A stretch of 64,000 nucleotides of DNA from Acanthaster planci (taxonomy: Eukaryota; Echinodermata; Asteroidea; Valvatida; Acanthasteridae), in the NCBI RefSeq assembly GCF_001949145.1, contig NW_019091540.1, forward strand, positions 11,404 through 75,403. Reading direction: 5' to 3'. The notes under the pieces are model-generated. The model worked only from the letters and a program-made list of their open reading frames with translations. It was not told the DNA's origin and made no database searches. This document shows, piece after piece, positions 1 through 12,620 of this stretch; position 1 is the first letter of the stretch, and every line of letters starts with the position of its first letter. The translations under genes were made by a program, and so were the position numbers.

Positions 1-1234
1 TGTATTTTTTTTTTTATCAATTTTTTCTCGCGAGTGATTGCCAGTCACGAGTTGTTTACAACTGGAGTCAAAAGTTCAAGGTCAGTGAAGTGGAAATCCC
101 CGGCGCTAGTCACGAGTTGTTTAGCCAGCGAGCGAGCGGCGCCGGGGTCAAAAGTTGAGCAGAAATCCCCGAGATTTTTGGGTCGATATACTACCCAAGG
201 GTTTTGATCAAAAACCGGGGTTCACGTCATTTCTGGATTTTCCCATTTTTTCCCATTTTTCCCCACCAAAAATGTTTCGACGATTTTTTGGGTCGATGTA
301 CTACCCAAGGGTTTTGAGCAAGAACCGGGCAAAAAGGGGCGTGTGCTCCAGAACTCTCACTTCTCTACTACTTTTTCAACAGCTGCCGATATGACTGACT
401 CGGGAGGTACCTAAATTGTTTTTGATCCGCTCGTATAGCGTTTATTAGTTCAAATCGTGTATGATGTTTACGTTTTGGTGCAAGTAATGGGATGTTACAC
501 CGTTTCACAAACTCTTCTAAAAACGCCTTCTTAAATCGATTAAAATTCGTTAGTAGAGGTCGGTGTTGCTGGTTGCTCATATCTCTATTTATTTATAGGT
601 TTCTAAATTTTTTTCATTTTTCTTCGGGTGGGATTTCTGTCACGAGTTGTTTACAGCGAGCGAGCGAGCGGTGCCGGGGTCAAAAGTTCAAGGTCAGTGG
701 AGTGGAAATCCCTGGCGCTAGTCACGAGTTGTTTACAGCGAGCGAGCGAGCGGTGCCGGGGTCAAAAGATGAGTGGAAATCTTCCGGTTTTTTTGGGTCG
801 ATGTACTACCCAAGGGTTTTGAGCAAAAACGGAGTTCTCGCCTCATTCCAGGATTTTCCCATTTTTTCCCACCAAAAATGTTTCGACGATTTTTCGGGTC
901 GATGTACTACCCAAGGGTTTTGAGCAAAAACCGGGTAAAAAGGGGCGTGTGCTCCAGAACTGTCCCTTCTCTACTACTTCCGGACACCGATTTCTTTCAA
1001 ATCTCACTCAGACAGAAACTGGTATTCTCTGTGCTTGTCTATTCCCGTCTTTCAACAAATGTTCAAGTTTGTGGGCCACATAATGCTCTATTTCGTAGAG
1101 AATTCCACTGCATACAAATTGTGATTTGGTCCGCGCAAGCAGTTTTCGGCCTTTATACCTGGCCGGCAACCCTATGCGAACACTCAATCTTCAGAGCGCC
1201 ACCTATTGGCCATCCGAAGACAATTGTCAACAAA
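1..1234. other. Upstream flank of HIBADH: duplicated repeat block then 5' flank
   Basis: No gene is supported here apart from the probable HIBADH 5' UTR at the right end. The left ~980 bases are dominated by a repeated segment (separate entry). From about 985 to 1234 the sequence is unique in the window, and it runs directly into the HIBADH start codon at 1235, so it probably contains promoter and 5' UTR. A GCGCCACCTATTGGCC stretch sits at about 1197-1212; I see no clear TATA box. Long open frames in the first kilobase are translations of the repeat and are not credible genes. Confidence 0.6.
47..982. repeat. Two ~335-base direct repeats about 600 bases apart
   Basis: Copy 1 (about 47-376) and copy 2 (about 641-979) run in the same order: CACGAGTTGTTTAC, a GAGCGAGCGAGCGG run, GCCGGGGTCAAAAG, a T-rich CCCATTTTTTCCCA stretch, AAAAATGTTTCGACGATTTTT, and a shared end near GTGTGCTCCAGAACT. 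Inside each copy a shorter unit, GGGTCGATGTACTACCCAAG followed by GGTTTTGAGCAA, occurs twice, giving four copies in all (about 178, 290, 796 and 897). The ~260 bases between the copies are not repeated. It looks like a segmental or satellite-like duplication; I recognise no element family. Confidence 0.8.
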
Positions 1235-1336
1235 ATGGCCGCAATGAGGGCCATAGGTGCACAGAAAGTGCTTCGAACTGCGGTCGCTTTTTGCGGAACT
1301 GGTGGGAGATGGGGCATTCTCAGGTGTTTTTCAGGT
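1235..1336 (+). CDS. HIBADH: HIBADH exon 1, mitochondrial targeting presequence
   Basis: Start ATG in a good context (AACAAAATGG). It encodes 34 residues beginning [19 protein letters not shown] and ending RCFSG, basic and without acidic residues, as expected of an amphipathic import signal. It replaces the poorly conserved N-terminus of mammalian HIBADH; the next exon starts [10 protein letters not shown], parallel to human VASKTPVGFIG. Alternative donors at 1324 and 1335 give the wrong phase for the exon 2 acceptor at 4549. The 3.2-kb distance to exon 2 is an ordinary intron. A transcript is needed to confirm the donor. Confidence 0.75.
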
Positions 1337-4300
1337 GTATATAAGTCTTAGCTTTCTTTTGAGTCATTCACATCTATGATCATTTGATTTGCATTGTTGG
1401 AGGTCAGGTTATACTGGTCAGCTTTCCGTATTATTGAAAATGAAGTTAGGTAGAGAGGCTAGCCCAGGTTGGACATTGTCTTCATTTCATTACGACTGAA
1501 ACGTAGTACGGTCAGGGAGTCCACCTGGACCAGTAGAGAGGCGTACATGTACATCACAACTCATAGACTGTCCTTGTGTTTGGAGAAGTCCCGAAGTCCC
1601 TTCAAGGACAAAATCAGTCCCAGGAAAGAGAGAATCTCCCGCGAAATTTTTTCAAGTGGGCTTGGTTATCCTACTATTGCTTTCATGCCCTAAATTGGAT
1701 TCAGCAGAAGAAAACACCCAAGAGGGCAAGGCTGCCATTTCAAAAGAAATTCTACCTACTACACATATATATAATCTAGGATTACGAACAGGAGTCTGCA
1801 ATGGCACATAAAAGGTGGGGAAGAGGCCGCAGCAATACAATTTTTCTGAAAATCAGTTCTTTATTACATAATCAAGTGACATGGCACAAAGTTCATAAAA
1901 ACAAATAACTAAATACGTGTACTAATGGAAAATATGGCAGAAAAAATCAATGATAGCATGAGGCTGCCATTTCAAAAGAAATTCTACCTACTACACATAT
2001 ATATAATCTAGGATTACGAACAGGAGTCTGCAATGGCACATAAAAGGTGGGGAAGAGGCCGCAGCAATACAATTTTTCTGAAAATCAGTTCTTTATTACA
2101 TAATCAAGTGACATGGTACAAAGTTCATAAAAACAAATAACTAAATACGTGTACTAATGGAAAATATGGCAGAAAAAATCAATGATAGCATGTGGATATT
2201 TTTGGCCTACATGTAAGCTCACTTGGGGAAAGAATGTCCCCTTTTAAGGAGACATTCTCTCTTTCAGGGGACTGGTTTTTTCCCCAAATAAAGGGATTTC
2301 TCCAAATACAGAGACAGTCCCTGAGTTGTAATATGCGCCTGGTTTCCTAGGCCCACAGGATTACTGCCTACATGTTACTGTTTGCATATCACTATCAGTA
2401 TCACTTGATTGGAGTAACTGCAGAATACCCCACCACACAGAAATGCACCCCTAAGATCACTTACTACAAGATGGCATGGTTTGATGAATTTTTAAGTAAA
2501 TTACCAACTCCCCTGTTTTGAGAACGAAGCAACACCAAATGTGACCCACTTTGTGAAAATGAGTCTGCGGCCAGAGCCACTTTTGAGTAAAAAGTCCTTT
2601 AGAATAATTTTGCACAGTGTAAATAGGAACCCACAGCATTTTTCACCATGGAGTATCCACTTTCATCAGGATGCCAAGCTGAGTGATACATAAAAAAAAA
2701 ACCTCAATTTGCTCTTTCCAATACAAAAGAAAACTCAAAAAGTGACTGGTGACTTAAGACTCATTTTCACAGAGTGGTTTGCAAATGAATAGGAATTGTT
2801 GAAAAAAGTCTTAAGTCCAAATCAACTTGCCGGGAGGGCGGCTATGCGGATACGATGTGAAAAGTAAGGCGAAGGGAGGTAAGTGCAAATATTCAATAGG
2901 GTAAATTTGCCACATGTTAAAAGTCCATAGTGACGTCATGCCAACCACTAGAAATACCAAGCCACTGCTACGACTACTTTTCTCTTAAGAGGTTATGTGT
3001 CAACTCTCGGTGACATCGTAAGCTTCACAACCTTTCATGGTGAAACAAACTGCTACATTACACATGTTTCCAGCTCACTGATCTTGGGATACATAAAGTT
3101 GCATCCGTCCAACGGTCACGTTAGGTCTAACAATTTGTTGAATGTGGTTGATGGGTACCCGCCACACAGCGATCAATATTCTGCCTCTCCTGATAGGACG
3201 TGGAGATGGAGTGATGAGCTTCATACATAAATTGAGGGGTGGGCCTATTTCCAAAGCTCAATGGACATAAACATGTACCATCAAGTTCAGTGGAAATACA
3301 AGTTAAAGTGGAACATGATCTATGACATAATGTTTGAAATTGGCAAAACTGCTGATCACCCGTCACTCTGCATGATTGGTCAACCTGTATGGAATCGTCA
3401 ATCTTGCGTCCTATTTTTGAAGACTCCTCCAGAACTGTGAATAAGACAGGACAAGCAAATGGTTGATGGCAGAATTATTGACAAATTGTGAATAAATACC
3501 GACTGTTCATGCCAAGATTGACCAATTGCACTGATCAGCCGACCATGCCCATTATGTATATCGTGTGACATCTAGGAAGGCCCGCGTTACTTGAAGTCTA
3601 ATTTTAGTGTTTGTGTTTTCTTTCGCATAGGGTTTCAATGTGAGAAGAGTAGTGTTTTAAGCCACTTCATTAATATGGGGACAAAAAGGATCTATGGGGG
3701 AACAGGTCCTAATGACTAGAAAAAAATTCTATGAGGCCCCATCCCCCGAATAGTCACAATCCAGGACACAAACATCTGGACCAATTTTTCCTTAAATTAC
3801 TGATTTGTTTTCTTTCTCTTCCTCTTTTCTCTTCTTTCTTCCTTTTCCACAGTGTCTTCCCAACAGAAGGTATGCAAGATGTTCTCTTTTCTTTAATGTA
3901 TCAGTCGGGTCAAATCATTCATACATATGACCAACTTAATCTATAAATAGTTTCTGCAGTACTTCTGTTTGCAGCAAGTTTGCAGAATCTTGATTTGATT
4001 GGGTCACTGTCCTTGTCTGGGTAGGACTGTGACTATCCTGTAACTACTTTGCAGCTGGTTTGTACCCAGTGCAAAAAAAACAACACGGATATGAAACTGA
4101 TGCCCGAGCAACTATTCATGCTGTGAATTTGCAAAAGCTGAGCACACATTTCGCTCAAGCAAAGTCGCTTTCGAATTCATCTAAGGTATAAACTAACTTT
4201 CTGAGTGGCATCATTTGTGAGCCGTTCTGTAAAAAGAGTCATGAGGCCATTTTCTGTTCTATAATTTTGCTTGAGTCAGCATTAGGAAGAACAACTCGGA

Positions 4301-7300
4301 TGTTTTGTGCTGATACTGATGTACAATATATCTCAGTTTGGGGTCCTGATAATGGACATTGTATGGGTGAAAAATGTCAAGGATTCTGAGGGCTTTACCT
4401 TGTGCAAGATTCTTTTAAAGGCCTTTCACTCAGAAGTACATGACTTAAAACTCACTTTCATGGAGTGGATCACATTTGGTAGTGGTTGAGTGAAAATCTC
4501 CTGTCCAGGCTGTTACTCATGGACATCATGTCACTGTCCCTTGTTCAGGCATCCATGACACCGATTGGTTTTATTGGTTTGGGCAACATGGGTGGCCACA
4601 TGGCCAAGAACCTCCTGAAGCAGGGCTACCCGCTGGTTGTCCACGATGTCTACCCTGAGGCCGTGACAGAGATGCAGGACCTTGGGGCCTCGGTGGCTGA
4701 CTCAGCGGCTGATGTGGCCGAGAAGGTGGACCGGATTGTCACCATGCTACCGTCCAGTCCCAATGTTATAGAGGCCTACAATAGTTCGAATGGTATTCTA
4801 TCGTAAGTAAGCTGCCTTGTGTGACAGAAGGCTCAGCAAGAAATACTCACTGAGTGAAGCAACAAGGCTTGAACTCTGAGTTCTCTTTGTCAACCTACTA
4901 AGAAGCATCTTTTGGCATACAATCTTCTGACAGTGACATAAGGAATATGAAGTACATGTATGCTTTAGCATTCCATGTAGCCTCCTTTTCTGTAAAAAAA
5001 CAGTCGCCTAAAATCATTTAAAACTTTTTTCTCTGAGAGTTTACTGGAAAGTAATTTTTCTGAAGTTTGTTATACCAATAAGTACGCTTTCCCGTTATTT
5101 TAAACCAGTTCCTGATATTAACTGTCAGGGTCTCAAGGGGATGGTTCCAATGCAAATCCCAAGCAGAATTTACTCGGCAAATTAAAAAGGAAAGGTAAAA
5201 TCATTAGCTGGTTAACTGAAAAGTGTAGTTTCCTTCTCCAGTGTATTTCTTTGCCTTCTTAACCATGCTTCAGCAGATCAGCTCGTTTTGCATTTCATGT
5301 TTTGTCTAGAACCATCAGGAAAGGTGCTCTTCTGATAGACAGCAGTACCATTGATCCGTCCGTTGCCAAAGAAGTCGCAGCCCAAGCAGAGAAGAAGGGA
5401 GCAGTGTACATGGACGCACCAGTGTCTGGAGGTGAGCAGATACTAGAATGGTTATTGGCTGTGTGTGTGAACAGTTGAGGCAGCCACGACACCTACATAT
5501 ATACACCAGAGCATTTGAGGAAATATAGCTAACAGGTTGCCTTTCATAAATGGGCTCCCTGCGTTAGAACAACTTCAGTCAAGGAGGGCCTACATAATGG
5601 ACATGCACATACACTTTTGGACATTCAGCTACTGCATTTGTCCAACTCTCTGAAATGAATTACATATTCACATGCTGCATTAAACTAGATTCGCCTTGCC
5701 GTCAAGAATGTGCCACGTCTGTGTCATAAAAATAACATGTTGTCATGCATTTTGTTTCTTTGGAAAGAGTAGTCCTTACCAAACGGCAAGCCCTTTTTAG
5801 ACGATGCAGAATACTGCAATATTTAATTTCTTCATAAACTGACTCATTGAAAAGATGGCAAGCAATCTGTGATTAAATGTGAGCTTTCCTGCAAGGCACG
5901 TTACTGAGAACCAATCTATCATGTAACCACTTAATGTACTGAAAAAAATGCACTGCATGTTTGTTATGCAAATGTGACATTTATTCAGTATTTGTGTGAT
6001 GTTGCACTCAGTTTTTTAAACATAACTCTTTTAAGGTTTTGAGAGCATCGAAAAATTTATAACAACAGATGTAACCTGTGTGGTCTCCGGCCATTAATTA
6101 AGCCAGTGGATGGCAAATTTGTACAGAATTTCAAATTAAAACAAGAAAATTTAAATCAAATCAGAGATTCTTTTTGGATTCTACTAGCACTGCATGGAAA
6201 TAATATGCCACTCCCCCTTCTTCCTTCTCAGCTCCACCCCCTTCTTTGCTGGCGAAGAAATATACTCTTGAGCATGAGTCAAAGTTTGGAAAGTTAAATT
6301 GAGACACTATTTGCCAGGAAACATTCATTGAAGCACGAGTCACGACCTTTACCACTTCCTACTTTGGTCGATTCAGCCAGTTGGAAACTGTGTCATAACA
6401 TATCTTCAAGTGGAAGTGTGTGTGGGAGGGACAGGGGAGACTGTCAGGAAAAGTAAATGGCATTGTTTGATTTGCGTTTACTGGCCAAGCCTGACACCGT
6501 CGAGAAATGAGTCAGCTTCATTTTTGCTTCACACATCTGATCTTGAGATTTACGTCACTTGACTATGCGTAGATTGCACAAGCCTTACATATGCAAAGGA
6601 AATAAGAAAAGCAAAAAGGCTGTTTCTAGTACTGAACTTAAGCAAGGTTGAAAGTTGGAGATGCTTTCAGGCTGTCAGGGATTGAGTGAAGAATTGATAT
6701 GGCCATACATAATAGACCCTAGAATCACTTTGGTTCATTCTTTGTATAAAGATGTTCTTTTGTTTACTATTATCACAACGCCCCTCGAGTTTACCTGTTT
6801 AAATTGGTTTTTATCTTGTATTCTGTCATATCCCACATGTAGCAAGATGAATCTTGTGGCAAGATGACTCCATGATGGCATACCAACCCAAATCTATGTC
6901 AACTATGTTGTATGGGAAATTCATGGTCTGACTTCTACTCTTTTCCCCTTATACAAAAATGAGTTGGCCATTTTGCCCCTGTTGAACAAGTTAGGAACTA
7001 TACATCTGAAACTTTGTCAATTTAACCTTGAAAGGGGATTTTTTTTTCTTGATTTTCATTGCTTTAAATTTTTGTGAGCCTTTGTGTGTTTGTGTAATGA
7101 TGTCTGGCAGAAGTTTTTGCTCCAGATTGGTAAAATTCCACTGACATGAAATGTTAGTTTTCAGCTCAAGATCCCCCTACCCTGGTTTATATGGACAGCT
7201 GGTGCACAGGAAAATATATTACGTGCACCTCATAGATGATGGCAAGAAAGAAAAATGGCCATAATTTGATTGGGATGAAATGGAGCGATGAGATACCACC

Positions 7301-9916
7301 AGTAACCCGCCAAGATCTATCTGGGGTTAGGGTTAGAAGGAAGTCAACCTCTTTGATCATTTACCTGTTCTTAGGAGTGAATGCAGCACGAGATGCTTTG
7401 CTGACGTTCATGGTGGGAGGCAAGGCCGAGGAGTTTGATGCAGCCAAGGAACTGCTGCAGTGCATGGGGAAGAATGTGGTCAACACTGGGCCGGTGGGAA
7501 CGGGACAGGTGAGCTAAGACGGTCATATATCTCCCGGCAGACCTCAGTCTGAGGGTGACTTGGTGACCACATGTACAATACACTTACAACGATACATGTA
7601 CCTAGACCACCAGTCACCATTTGCCTAGTTCCTGCCTTCTAGAATCTCTTAGTGGAGCACTGTTCCCATTGGCTTGTGATGGGTACCTGAACAGGTTTCA
7701 GACTAAAGTCCAATTTCAGGCTCTTCCATTGACGCTGTTGGGCTGATTTTTGGCTTCAACAAGGTACATTCAGGCTTCTCTGGCCTTGTTTTCATGCTCT
7801 GGACAAGACCACAACTTCCATCCCTGTGAACACCCAACTGAATTCCTGAATTGGAATTGGAATTCTTCACCGTCACAGAATAGTTAGTTGCTTTGCACTT
7901 ATGCAATTCTCGCACTTCTTGTATTTGGCTACTGTTGCTTGGTAAGATATGATCTCTACATTTCGACCAGCTTGCTGTAGTCATCATCAGGAGACATGGA
8001 TGCATTGTGTGTTCTTTTTCTTTTCTTTTTGGAAGCTGACTTGTAATCCAGCAGATAGATACTTAATGTTTTGGTTAAACACTGAGTTTATTGAGTAATC
8101 AGATAAATGCGATTTTTCTTCTTATGTGCAGGCTGCTAAAATCTGTAACAACATGATGCTGGGTATCGCAATGATGGGCACCTCTGAAACAATGAATCTC
8201 GGGATCAGGTGAGAGTGTAGGATGTTTAAAATGGAGAGTACCGATTCATCCATGGAGACTATCTGTGCCATGCAGGAACAAGGGAGGGCTTATTTTGTCT
8301 CTTTGGTGGGAAAAGTACCGTGTTTTGCTCACAGGTGCATGTGCATTTGGTGTGGTATGCCCGAGCTCAAGCCACTGATTTCTGTTGAAATGTACAGCCT
8401 TCGCAGAAGTTTTTCATGCAACTTTGGAATTTTTTCACACCAGCCTGTCTCTTCTTCGCCAGCGAAGGGGTGCTTCAAGTTAGAGTGAATTGTGCCATGA
8501 ATTCGCCTTAGATCTTGAATCTTGTGATTTCAAATCATGCAACAGGTTGGGCCTGGAGCCCAAGATGTTGGCCCAGATCCTGAACAGCAGCAGTGGACGC
8601 AGCTGGTCCAGCGACACCTACAACCCAGTCCCTGGGGTGATGGAAGGGGTGCCATCCAGCAACCAGTACAAGGGAGGATTCAGCACGACTCTTATGACCA
8701 AGGTACTGCCTCCAGACTCCAGAGGCATCTTAACAGCTCCTGGAAAACTTGCCTCACCGTGGAAACAAAGTTGCATTCTATTTGTATAATAAGCCTTTTG
8801 CAAGTTAAATTTGAATGAAATCTGGTACCCTGAGTTTAATATCTGATTGCACATAAACAACAATTCAAATTCCCCAGACTAAAGACACTGCTGCTATACC
8901 TTGTGATTCGGGGCAAGCTTTTGAATAGTGACCACCATCTCTGGAATGAACTGGTTCCATCCATTGAAAACAGTGTATTGATGCAAAGTGTCTCTTATAT
9001 AACTAAGAAAAAGCTTGCCCCAAATCACGAGGTATAGCAACATTGTCTTTAGTATGGAGGATTCAAATTGCTATGCTCATGTGAATTTAAAGAACTCAGT
9101 GTACCAGATTTTATTCAAATTTAACTTGCGAAAGGCTTATTGTGTGTGAGTGAAATGAGGAAAACGGGAAGGACTTTGACAGTTAATGTCATTCAAATCT
9201 AGCAAGTCACTTCATGGATAGTCAGCCCTCTTAACCTTTAAGCTACAAGGAATTTGAAAAATGATGAGCAGAGCGATTTGTAATTCATTGCTGTTAGTCT
9301 TCATGATGCATGTAATGCACTGGTTCTTCCAGCAGAACATTTTGTGTGTTCTTAGAAGTTGGCACTCGGGTTTTATTCACATAATCAATTGTCACACTTC
9401 AAAGATAAGGGAAAATGTGATACTCCTTTTTTGATTCCTCTTAGAAAAAGATGGAAAATTGTAAGGACAGAGTCAGCTTTCTGGGTTTGAATGTTGTGCT
9501 TATATTTGGCCCATGGTGAGACCCTACAGGTTCCATACAACCATATGAATGTTCGTCAAATGCAGCCCAGGACAAGTGTGTATGGGACGTGTCTCCCTCA
9601 TGCATGTCATGGGACATTGTGGCTTGGTGACCAATTGCCACCACTAATTCATGCATGGTGCCCGATGGCTTGCATCTTTTTTAAAACAAAATTGAGACCT
9701 GATCAATTTCTGCCCTTCCACTAATGGTTCTCAACACGCGACTGGTGTTTTTTCTTTTCCCTGCAGGATCTCGGCTTGGCCCAGAGTGCAGCCACCCACA
9801 CAAAGAGTGCCACGCCCTTGGGCTCCCTAGCTCATCAGATCTACAGGGTCATGTGCAGTAAGGGATACAGCCTCAAGGATTTCTCGTCAGTTTATCAGTT
9901 TCTCAAGGAAGAATGA
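1235..9916 (+). CDS. HIBADH: 3-hydroxyisobutyrate dehydrogenase, mitochondrial (7 exons)
   Basis: Oxidises 3-hydroxyisobutyrate to methylmalonate semialdehyde with NAD+ in mitochondrial valine catabolism. Exons inferred from splice sites and reading phase: 1235-1336, 4549-4802, 5310-5431, 7375-7508, 8132-8208, 8546-8702, 9767-9916; they join in frame to 331 residues (human about 336). Exon 1 encodes an Arg-rich, acid-free leader typical of a mitochondrial presequence. Exon 2 carries the dinucleotide-binding [10 protein letters not shown] at residues 41-50. Exon 3 ends with the substrate-binding motif DAPVSGG (154-160), split over the intron. Exon 5 opens with GQ/AAKICNN, placing the family's catalytic lysine at about residue 207. 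Exon 6 has [11 protein letters not shown] and exon 7 [13 protein letters not shown]. The exon 1 donor (GGT/GTATAT) is weak and was chosen because only it keeps phase 0 with exon 2. The gene is intact. Introns 1 and 6 carry fold-back repeats. Identification is very secure; the exon 1 boundary is less so. Confidence 0.95.
1520..2370. mobile_element. Fold-back element in HIBADH intron 1 enclosing a tandem duplication
   Basis: The segment at about 1556-1672 (ACAACTCATAGACTGTCC, GTGTTTGGAGAA, AAAGAGAGAATCTCC) is repeated in inverted, diverged form at about 2212-2332, whose reverse complement reads ACAACTCAGGGACTGTC, GTATTTGGAGAA, AAAGAGAGAATGTCTCC. Arms are about 120 bases with several small gaps. 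The interior holds the 232-base tandem duplication listed separately. No transposase frame is visible, so it is probably non-autonomous. Ends are approximate and I see no certain target-site duplication. Confidence 0.6.
1729..2192. repeat. 232-base tandem duplication, nearly perfect
   Basis: Bases 1729-1960 and 1961-2192 are adjacent direct copies from AGGCTGCCATTTCAAAAG to AATGATAGCATG. The only difference I found by eye is GACATGGCACAAAG versus GACATGGTACAAAG. Near identity beside strongly diverged inverted flanks implies a recent duplication, or an assembly artefact. Confidence 0.9.
7950..7998 (-). ncRNA. Hammerhead-ribozyme-like motif (degenerate)
   Basis: On the - strand the sequence reads GTCTC-CTGATGA (CTGATGA is the complement of 7984-7990), then a hairpin GAC(TA)CAG-CAAG-CTGGTC, then GAAA (complement of 7961-7964), then TGTA and GAGAT. 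This matches the order helix I strand, CUGAUGA core, helix II, GAAA core, helix I partner (GUCUC with GAGAU). Helix III is essentially missing, so self-cleavage as a monomer is doubtful. Hammerhead motifs are known in Penelope-like retroelements and other repeats of animal genomes, which would fit a small repeat remnant in this HIBADH intron. Confidence 0.3.
8788..9141. mobile_element. Fold-back (MITE-like) element, ~354 bases, HIBADH intron 6
   Basis: Left arm about 8788-8940 begins AATAAGCCTTTTGCAAGTTA and includes ATACCTTGTGATTCGGGGCA. Right arm about 9001-9141 is its inverted copy, including TGCCCCAAATCACGAGGTAT and ending TTGCGAAAGGCTTATT. Arms are about 145 bases with a spacer of about 60 bases. 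There is no coding capacity. It lies between HIBADH exons 6 and 7 and should be spliced out. Confidence 0.8.
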
Positions 9917-12479
9917 TTGTAGATTTCATCTTCTGAACTCGGTATTTAACGACAAAATTTCCCCCCGACACACAGTGGATTTATTTTCTCAACCACAGTT
10001 TTCTAGGCAATTTTCATTGGGAATGACCTACAACCTGCTAGAGTATTTCATTTAGAGTCCATCAAAGCAACATGTAAGAACGAATACAAACCAGTGTAAA
10101 ATGGAGAAAAAGAACAGCCCTATGCTTTGCTGAGGTTGTCAGTGGACCATGGGCCTCTTAACCACATCGCACTGAGGGCATTTATGAATGTTGACGGGAC
10201 AGGATAATTTTCATTTGTTTCTGGTTTCAAATTCTTTAAATTTTCATATCTTCATTTACTGGACACCCACACGAAGGACTGTCTGGTTTCTACTCTAATC
10301 TGACAGACAACCTATTGACGCTGGAGTATTTCAGCCAGGCCTACAGCCTTGTAAAAGGAGCCCAAATTGTGGGGTGTTACATAATTTTCTTTTGTTCGCG
10401 AACCTGGCTCAGTGTGCTGCTGACCTCTTTTCAATAAGGGCTAGATTAGCGTGCAGCTAGTGGTGCTGTGTGGCTCATTGCGGCAGTGGTAATCCCCTCG
10501 CGCTGAATGCCCCAAACAGTGGTATACTATTTCAAAACAAGGATGGATTGTTTTCACTATTGAGAGTGAAAAATGTTGGTAATGCCCAGCAGCCTGGACT
10601 TTTGTTACGAGTACGGTTTCTTGTTACAAGGCTCAGTTCCCTTTATCCGATTTCGAAGACCCCGACCACGCATATATATAAAGAATACGTGTCCAAAACC
10701 GGAATCTCCGGCGGCAAGTGGTTAATGTACATGTACTTTGTGTAACAAGCAAACCAGATTGAAAGTGTTCAGGAAAGGTAAGCTACCAAGCTATTGACAG
10801 AAGTTTGGCATGTCGCTAATGTCACATTTTGAATAACATTAAGCCTGTCTGTGTGTTGCTTTGTGCTTAATGCACTACCTCGCAATGTTATGTAACAAAT
10901 CAGCATAAGCTGCCCTTGTGAAACTTCCTTCTGCATCCTGCTGAACCCAAGTCACATCATGACTGCCGAATTCTAGGACGGAAGTCATAAGTAAATGTAC
11001 ATGTACAAAAACATTGGACTTGTACAATCATGTTTATTTATAAATAACATTGATCAATTAGGTTGTTTTTCATAAATTTTAGAAGCAACAGTGTTAGTGT
11101 CACAGAGCAAGTTCGAGTGTTCAGTAATATCCAACCACTTGGTATTAGTTGCTTTCGGATTGTGGTGTATAGATAAGAATTCAAGCGCTTTACAACCACT
11201 TTTGTAAAGTTTATTTTATATATTGAAGCCATTTTTATCAACTGTTTCCTGACAGGACTCAGTGATATGCAGATATACATGTATATAGGGTTATTATCCA
11301 GCATCCACACTTGCTTCAAAGTGACTTATTGCAGACCTTCTTAGGGTCAGAATGGAAGGCTTCACAAACGGCAAGACATGTACGTGTACAATTGTGAACA
11401 TCCAAATTTTAAACGAAAACAAATAGTAGCCTGACCAATTAAAACATTTCAGGCTTCAGGTGTTTTTTTCCCCAGATTATGGTGTATGATGTAACAGATC
11501 CAAAGTGGATAAACTGTGAAACTGAAGCTCTTTTTACCATAACCTGTTGTATTATGATGCTTTGGAAGGCTCATTATAAAATGTCTCCAGAAATACCAGC
11601 ATTTCCTTATTTTACTGCTCTGTAACTTGCCTTTTTTCTTACAGTAATATTGAAATGAGAATTTAATCACAGACCAGCACTGTAGATGTTTAAGTCTGTG
11701 TATTTCTCACCGAAGAATGTCACTGATAAATGGCATTAATAGTTCCTGCTTAATGGCTCCATAAAATGTTTATCATCCAGGCATGTAATGGCATTACTGA
11801 TAAGTCAAAGTCAAATTTCACATTTCTTCTTCATGAATTTGCTATAAATCAGTAAATCAAGTGGTCAGTGAGGCCTATCTACATGCATGTATGATAGAAC
11901 AATTTTTTATGGGACCTCTGTTGCTTAGCAATCATGCCAGGTAAATGACGTATTCTTAGCCGCCTTCTGGAATAACACCAATATAGATATATCAAACAAA
12001 TGTTCACTGTTGTATATGTAATAACAAATTCTTTATCAGTGCACTGCTTTCAAGTGCTGCTCCATCAATACTGCAGTCATTTGCTGTTAATTACAATCTC
12101 CAAAGCTCACAATGATTTCTGAAGAAGCTAGTTTTGCGCTGCAAACACTACAACACCACTGACAGGAAAAGTACATTTTACCAGACCATTCCATCCCAGA
12201 ATTTTGTAACCTCTGCCACATGTTTCAACTGCTTGCTGATGGTTATTATTTTGGACGGCATATTTTTACTTTCAGAAAAAGACAAGATATACTGACCAAC
12301 TTTACTGACCAACAGCCAAATGCCCCACGTACTGATGTGCAGTATTTAGTCAAGTTCAACACAGTCTGCCTCCACATACTTTTTAGACTCTCAGTATACA
12401 AAACAAACGAAGGTTTAACGAGTTCAAGTATCAGCTGGAGGTGAGACGAGGCTCGCTTGACATTTCAACCCATCAGCTG

Positions 12480-12620
12480 TGCCTGTGTTCCGAAGTGTGA
12501 CATCACTGTGAATCAGAAAATGCAGTGTAAACAAATGGAGGATGCGCGCGTGTTGGTTCATGCACTGGGTCTCGCTCCAATGCCTTTACGCACATAATTG
12601 AGCACGTGACGCACTCACTT
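12480..12620. repeat. Repeat related to the element at 59764-59897
   Basis: Shares TTCCGAAGTGTGACATCACTGTGAA, an AAATGCAGTG stretch, GTGTTGGTTC and a CGCACATAATTG segment, in the same order, with the sequence starting at 59764. Non-coding and diverged. This copy has no clear inverted terminus. Confidence 0.6.

Noticed and set aside
155-1351. Several overlapping + strand open frames in the first 1.35 kb
   Set aside because: They are translations of the duplicated repeat block; peptides repeat (YYPRVLSKN) because the DNA repeats. Only the 1235-1336 part is accepted, as HIBADH exon 1.
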